A stretch of DNA of 6,691 nucleotides from Aliarcobacter sp. (GTDB lineage Bacteria; Campylobacterota; Campylobacteria; Campylobacterales; Arcobacteraceae): positions 1-6,691 of the forward strand of contig JAGOHQ010000041.1 of assembly GCA_017996075.1 (NCBI GenBank), read 5' to 3'. The notes beneath the pieces were generated by a model that saw only the letters and a list, made by a program, of their open reading frames with translations, made no database searches and was not told the origin of the DNA. Of this stretch, positions 6,605-6,691 are shown piece by piece; position 1 is the stretch's first letter, and every line of letters starts with the position of its first letter. Made by a program: the position numbers and the translations under genes.

Positions 6605-6691
6605 GCAAAAAAAGGTGTTATATATTTTTCAGAACAAGAAGCCAAAGATGTAAATGAGTGGCTAGATAATCAGTTTTTTAAAGAAAAAAGT
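6605..6691 (+). pseudogene. In-frame continuation after TGA, cut by the window edge
   Basis: Directly after the TGA the same frame reads AKKGVIYFSEQEAKDV and on through NEWLDNQFFKEKS without a stop to the last base. The other two forward frames close within this stretch. The residues look like a soluble, charged, probably helical segment and contain no possible ATG, GTG or TTG start in frame. The simplest reading is the middle of the same gene, broken by one nonsense change (CGA or TGG to TGA) or by a sequencing error. Alternatively, ATG 6601 overlaps the TGA (ATGA) and would enter this frame if the A7 run at 6607-6613 had one A fewer, giving a separate gene starting MSKKGVIYF; no Shine-Dalgarno supports that. 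An open run of 29 codons can also arise by chance in such DNA. Confidence 0.45.

Noticed and set aside
6602..6650. Selenocysteine insertion at the TGA
   Set aside because: A bacterial SECIS hairpin should follow the TGA. Only a weak A-run/T-run pairing (about 6607-6633) is visible, and the membrane-protein context does not suggest a selenoprotein.

Overview
The window is strongly AT-rich (by eye about 30% G+C), with every gene on the + strand. It has bacterial Shine-Dalgarno sequences and a perfect extended -10 promoter (TGNTATAAT) of the kind common in Campylobacterota. Codon bias, promoter style and protein character fit an Arcobacter-like campylobacterium. That placement is an inference; there is no rRNA or marker gene here to prove it.

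Layout. Positions 1-49 hold a promoter and ribosome-binding site. Three tightly packed genes follow: a TPR/glycosyltransferase-like protein (50-1837), a type I secretion ABC transporter of the LapB/LssB type (1797-3974, with a start that may instead be TTG 1848), and its HlyD/LapC-type membrane-fusion partner (3976-5250). A 94-base spacer (5251-5344) contains a possible -10 box, three ATAAAA motifs at exact 10-base spacing, and an 11-bp perfect inverted repeat. After it come a two-TM periplasmic sensor protein with a Cache-like (dCache_3-like) domain but no cytoplasmic output (5345-6295), and a small two-TM protein (6305-6604). The reading frame of the small protein stays open past its TGA to the window edge, so it may be the front part of a longer, interrupted gene, possibly of the MotA/TolQ/ExbB type.

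How the genes may work together. The ABC protein and the HlyD protein are the inner-membrane and periplasmic parts of a type I secretion machine, most likely exporting a very large RTX/Ig-like surface adhesin. The adhesin and the TolC-type outer-membrane pore are not in the window. The co-transcribed TPR-glycosyltransferase-like protein could modify the substrate or another surface component in the cytoplasm before export. The output-less Cache protein and the possible proton-channel-like gene downstream look like an accessory module that could sense or energise something at the cell envelope. This linkage is the most unusual part of the window.
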